Below, piece after piece: positions 5,820-7,165 of a DNA stretch of 7,165 nt. The stretch's first letter is position 1; every line of letters begins with the position of its first letter. Source of the stretch: JBDRGX01 sp043817485 [NCBI: bacterium] (GTDB taxonomy: Bacteria; JBDRGX01); contig JBDRGX010000006.1 of NCBI GenBank assembly GCA_043817485.1, positions 1 to 7,165 of the forward strand. Reading direction: 5' to 3'. The position numbers and the translations under genes are program-made. A model generated the notes under the pieces. It did no database searches. It was not told the origin of the DNA and worked only from the letters and a program-made list of their open reading frames with translations.

Positions 5820-5830
5820 CGTTATATATA
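5820..5830 (-). repeat. Inverted repeat, right arm (CGTTATATATA)
   Basis: This is the exact reverse complement of 5598-5608. It is followed outwards by C and seven As, mirroring the seven Ts and G outside the left arm. It lies 34 bp downstream of the stop codon of the carbonic anhydrase-like gene. Confidence 0.6.
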
Positions 5831-5864
5831 CAAAAAAATGATTTAATTTTATAAAGCATAAATA

Positions 5865-6377
5865 TTATTTTTTTAAATTTTTATGTTTTTTTGCTAATTT
5901 TATATATTCTTGTACCCAAAATAAATTTTTTTCAATTTCTTCTTTTGTCACTTTTCGAATTACTTTACCAGGAATCCCTAATACTAATACTTCTGATTCT
6001 ATTTTTTTATTAGAAGAAATAATTGTTCCAGCTCCAATAATAGAATTATCTCCAATTTCTGCTCCATCAAGTATAATTGCACCCATACCTATTAAAACAC
6101 CATTTCCTATTTTTGCTCCATGTAAAATAGCATTATGACCAACTATTACATTTTTACCAATTAAAAGTGGGAAATTATTATCTTCATGTAAAATACAACC
6201 ATCTTGTATATTACTACATTCTCCTATAATAATTTTATCTACATCAGCTCTGATTACTACATTATACCAAATACTTGCATTTATTTTAATTTCAACATCA
6301 CCTATAATTTGAGCACTATGAGCAATAAATGTATCTGAATGAATATTTGGTTTTTTCCCATTAAATTCTTGTATCAT
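5865..6377 (-). CDS. Gamma-class carbonic anhydrase-like protein (left-handed beta-helix, CamH type)
   Basis: Proteins of this family fold as a left-handed beta-helix trimer with metal sites between subunits. Some hydrate CO2, and others have no proven activity. The 170 residues show hexapeptide repeats through about residue 135, and the three metal-binding histidines are present: His64 (QDGCILHEDN), His81 and His86 (VGHNAILHGA). Arg43 and Asp45 (VIRADV) match the conserved Arg/Asp pair of Cam, while the acidic-loop glutamates of Cam are absent, as in CamH. A C-terminal helix (TKEEIEKNLFWVQEYIKLAKKHK) packs on the helix in this family. The ATG overlaps the stop of the acyltransferase gene as ATGA and has its own GGAGAA (6386-6391). 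The last nine codons (from Leu161 on) lie in a sequence that is duplicated near thiC, so the present C-terminus may have been rebuilt by an insertion. Acyl- or sugar-transferase roles are less likely given the histidines. Confidence 0.9.
   Translation of the reverse strand: MIQEFNGKKPNIHSDTFIAHSAQIIGDVEIKINASIWYNVVIRADVDKIIIGECSNIQDGCILHEDNNFPLLIGKNVIVGHNAILHGAKIGNGVLIGMGAIILDGAEIGDNSIIGAGTIISSNKKIESEVLVLGIPGKVIRKVTKEEIEKNLFWVQEYIKLAKKHKNLKK
5871..5896. repeat. Direct repeat, right copy, inside the carbonic anhydrase-like gene
   Basis: TTTTAAA-T5-ATG-T7-GCTA repeats 5573-5599 with one T fewer. On the minus strand it encodes most of the C-terminal LAKKHKNLKK. A repeat lying over a gene's 3' end with its partner at the far side of an intergenic insert is the arrangement seen at attachment sites, though those are more typical of tRNA genes. 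Confidence 0.65.
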
Positions 6378-6994
6378 TTTTTTAATTCTCCATTTTTTAA
6401 ATCTATTATTGCTTGCATTGTTTTTTTTGTAATAATTTGATAAGTTTCTTTATTTTTAGAATATTTTAAAAAATCTGCGATAGAAATTTTTTGTCCAAAA
6501 ATTACTTTTATTGGAGTAAAGGTAATTTTTTTTGAATTTGTTGGAAGTAATTTATGAGATCCTTTAATATAACAAGGGACAATATCAGTTTCACTCATAT
6601 AAGCAATCATTCCTATTCCTAACATTCCTTCATGAATTTCTCCATCATGACTTCTAGTTCCCTCAGGAAAAATTAAAAGAGCAGATTTTTTTTTTAAAAT
6701 TTCAAAACATGTTGTAAAAGTTTCTTTACAAATACCTTCTCTACTTACAGGAAAAACACCTAATGAAAGAAGTATTTTACCGAATAAGAAATTTTTAAAC
6801 AAATCTTTTTTAGCAATATATCTAACTTTTCTAGGAATTGATGATCCTATCAATACTGGATCTGCAAAACTTGTATGATTAGCAGCAATAATTATTGAAC
6901 CTGTTTTAGGAATATTTTCTTTGCCTTCTATTTTTAACTTAAATAAGATTTTAGATAAAAACAAAAATGTTTTTTGAACAATAAAAGCAAACAT
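6374..6994 (-). CDS. plsC: 1-acyl-sn-glycerol-3-phosphate acyltransferase (PlsC family)
   Basis: This enzyme acylates lysophosphatidic acid to phosphatidic acid at the inner membrane face, the second acylation step of phospholipid synthesis. The 206-residue length is typical of the short bacterial form. Motif I is NHTSFAD (39-45) with the catalytic His40 and Asp45 (HX4D). Motif II is FPVSREG (81-87), motif III is FPEGTRS (109-115) and motif IV is VPCYIKGS (139-146). An N-terminal hydrophobic stretch (FAFIVQKTFLFLSKILF) is a likely membrane anchor. The ATG follows an AAAGGA-type ribosome binding site (about 7000-7005). Its TGA stop overlaps the next ATG, so it is translationally coupled to the carbonic anhydrase-like gene. 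It follows the mqnA-like gene after 26 bp. The acceptor could be another lysolipid, but PlsC is the simplest reading. Confidence 0.93.
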   Translation of the reverse strand: MFAFIVQKTFLFLSKILFKLKIEGKENIPKTGSIIIAANHTSFADPVLIGSSIPRKVRYIAKKDLFKNFLFGKILLSLGVFPVSREGICKETFTTCFEILKKKSALLIFPEGTRSHDGEIHEGMLGIGMIAYMSETDIVPCYIKGSHKLLPTNSKKITFTPIKVIFGQKISIADFLKYSKNKETYQIITKKTMQAIIDLKNGELKK

Positions 6995-7020
6995 TTATTT
7001 CCTTTTTTTATTTTTTTATG

Positions 7021-7165
7021 TTATAAAAAATTTAATTTTTTTATTTTCTGACAAAGATTTAATTTAGATGCTTTGTTTATAAAAAACAAAAATGCTTGTT
7101 TTTCTTCTACATCAAAATCATATCCTAAACAATTATAATATTCTTTAAAATCTATACAAATTTCC
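7021..7165 (-). CDS. C-terminal fragment, probably MqnA-like (chorismate dehydratase of the futalosine pathway)
   Basis: Only the last 47 codons and the TAA are inside the window. The translated end contains YYNCLGYDFDVEEKQAFLFF, then INKASKLNLCQKIKKLNFL. This resembles the C-terminus of MqnA proteins as I remember it: 'YL..i.Y.l...e..gL..F...a...gli....l.f', an aromatic and acidic stretch, a helix around an F-F pair, and a final hydrophobic L-x-F-L. MqnA makes 3-enolpyruvylbenzoate from chorismate at the start of the menaquinone futalosine route. The fragment is too short for certainty; a related periplasmic-binding-protein fold such as MqnD is possible. It is codirectional with plsC, 26 bp upstream, and probably in the same operon. 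Confidence 0.45.
   Translation of the reverse strand, partial: EICIDFKEYYNCLGYDFDVEEKQAFLFFINKASKLNLCQKIKKLNFL

Larger units (their letters stand above)
5573..5896. mobile_element. Putative small non-autonomous inserted element between the carbonic anhydrase-like gene and thiC
   Basis: This covers the only long non-coding stretch of the window (5557-5864). A near-perfect 26-27 bp direct repeat brackets it (5573-5599 and 5871-5896), and the right copy is the 3' end of the carbonic anhydrase-like gene. Inside are an inverted repeat TATATATAACG/CGTTATATATA (5598-5608, 5820-5830), two exact 30-bp direct repeats 120 bp apart, and two related hairpins. No open reading frame of note occurs in it, so any mobility would depend on a protein encoded elsewhere. 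I infer an insertion of MITE or REPIN type, or a mini-element with attachment-like ends. The architecture is plain in the sequence; the mobile nature is inference. Confidence 0.5.

Noticed and set aside
1-7165. tRNA, rRNA or other known structured RNA genes
   Set aside because: No GC-rich cloverleaf-like sequence or rRNA signature was seen on either strand; the GC-rich spots are the short palindromes already listed.

Overview
This is an AT-rich bacterial window, roughly a quarter G+C by eye. It carries nine protein-coding genes, all on the minus strand and all using the standard bacterial code. Shine-Dalgarno-like sites precede most starts, and two neighbouring gene pairs overlap by ATGA. Lysine- and isoleucine-rich proteins and A/T-ending codons fit a low-GC bacterium. 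The mix (a short-type ThiC, a possible futalosine-pathway MqnA end, a CamH-like carbonic anhydrase, a YVTN propeller protein, REP-like hairpins) resembles uncultured anaerobic lineages more than a well-known model group. I cannot name the phylum from this window.

Layout in the direction of transcription (right to left): the last 47 codons of a probable mqnA-like gene (7165-7021); a PlsC-type acyltransferase (6994-6374) overlapping by 4 nt a gamma-class carbonic anhydrase-like protein (6377-5865); a 308-bp non-coding stretch packed with repeats (5864-5557); thiC (5556-4270); a 165-bp gap with a possible terminator and promoter; yicC (TTG start, 4104-3247) overlapping by 4 nt gmk (3250-2648); a polyprenyl-phosphate glycosyltransferase (best start 2616, to 1672); a 129-bp gap with two strong GC-rich hairpins; a UDP-glucose 6-dehydrogenase (1542-250); and the first 69 codons of a secreted YVTN-type beta-propeller protein (209-1).

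Functionally, the right half holds lipid and cofactor metabolism (phosphatidic acid synthesis, possible menaquinone synthesis, the thiamine pyrimidine branch). The middle is a housekeeping pair (RNase-like YicC and guanylate kinase). The left half is cell-envelope work (lipid-linked sugar transfer, UDP-glucuronate supply, an exported propeller protein).

The most unusual region is 5573-5896, between the carbonic anhydrase-like gene and thiC. It has an 11-bp inverted repeat near its ends, two exact 30-bp direct repeats spaced exactly 120 bp apart, and two related small hairpins, one of whose base pairs differs in a compensatory way. About 26 bp of the 3' end of the carbonic anhydrase-like gene is present again next to thiC. 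It reads like a small non-autonomous inserted element that duplicated or reconstituted the gene end. No coding sequence was seen in it, and the TPP riboswitch often found before thiC was not recognised there.
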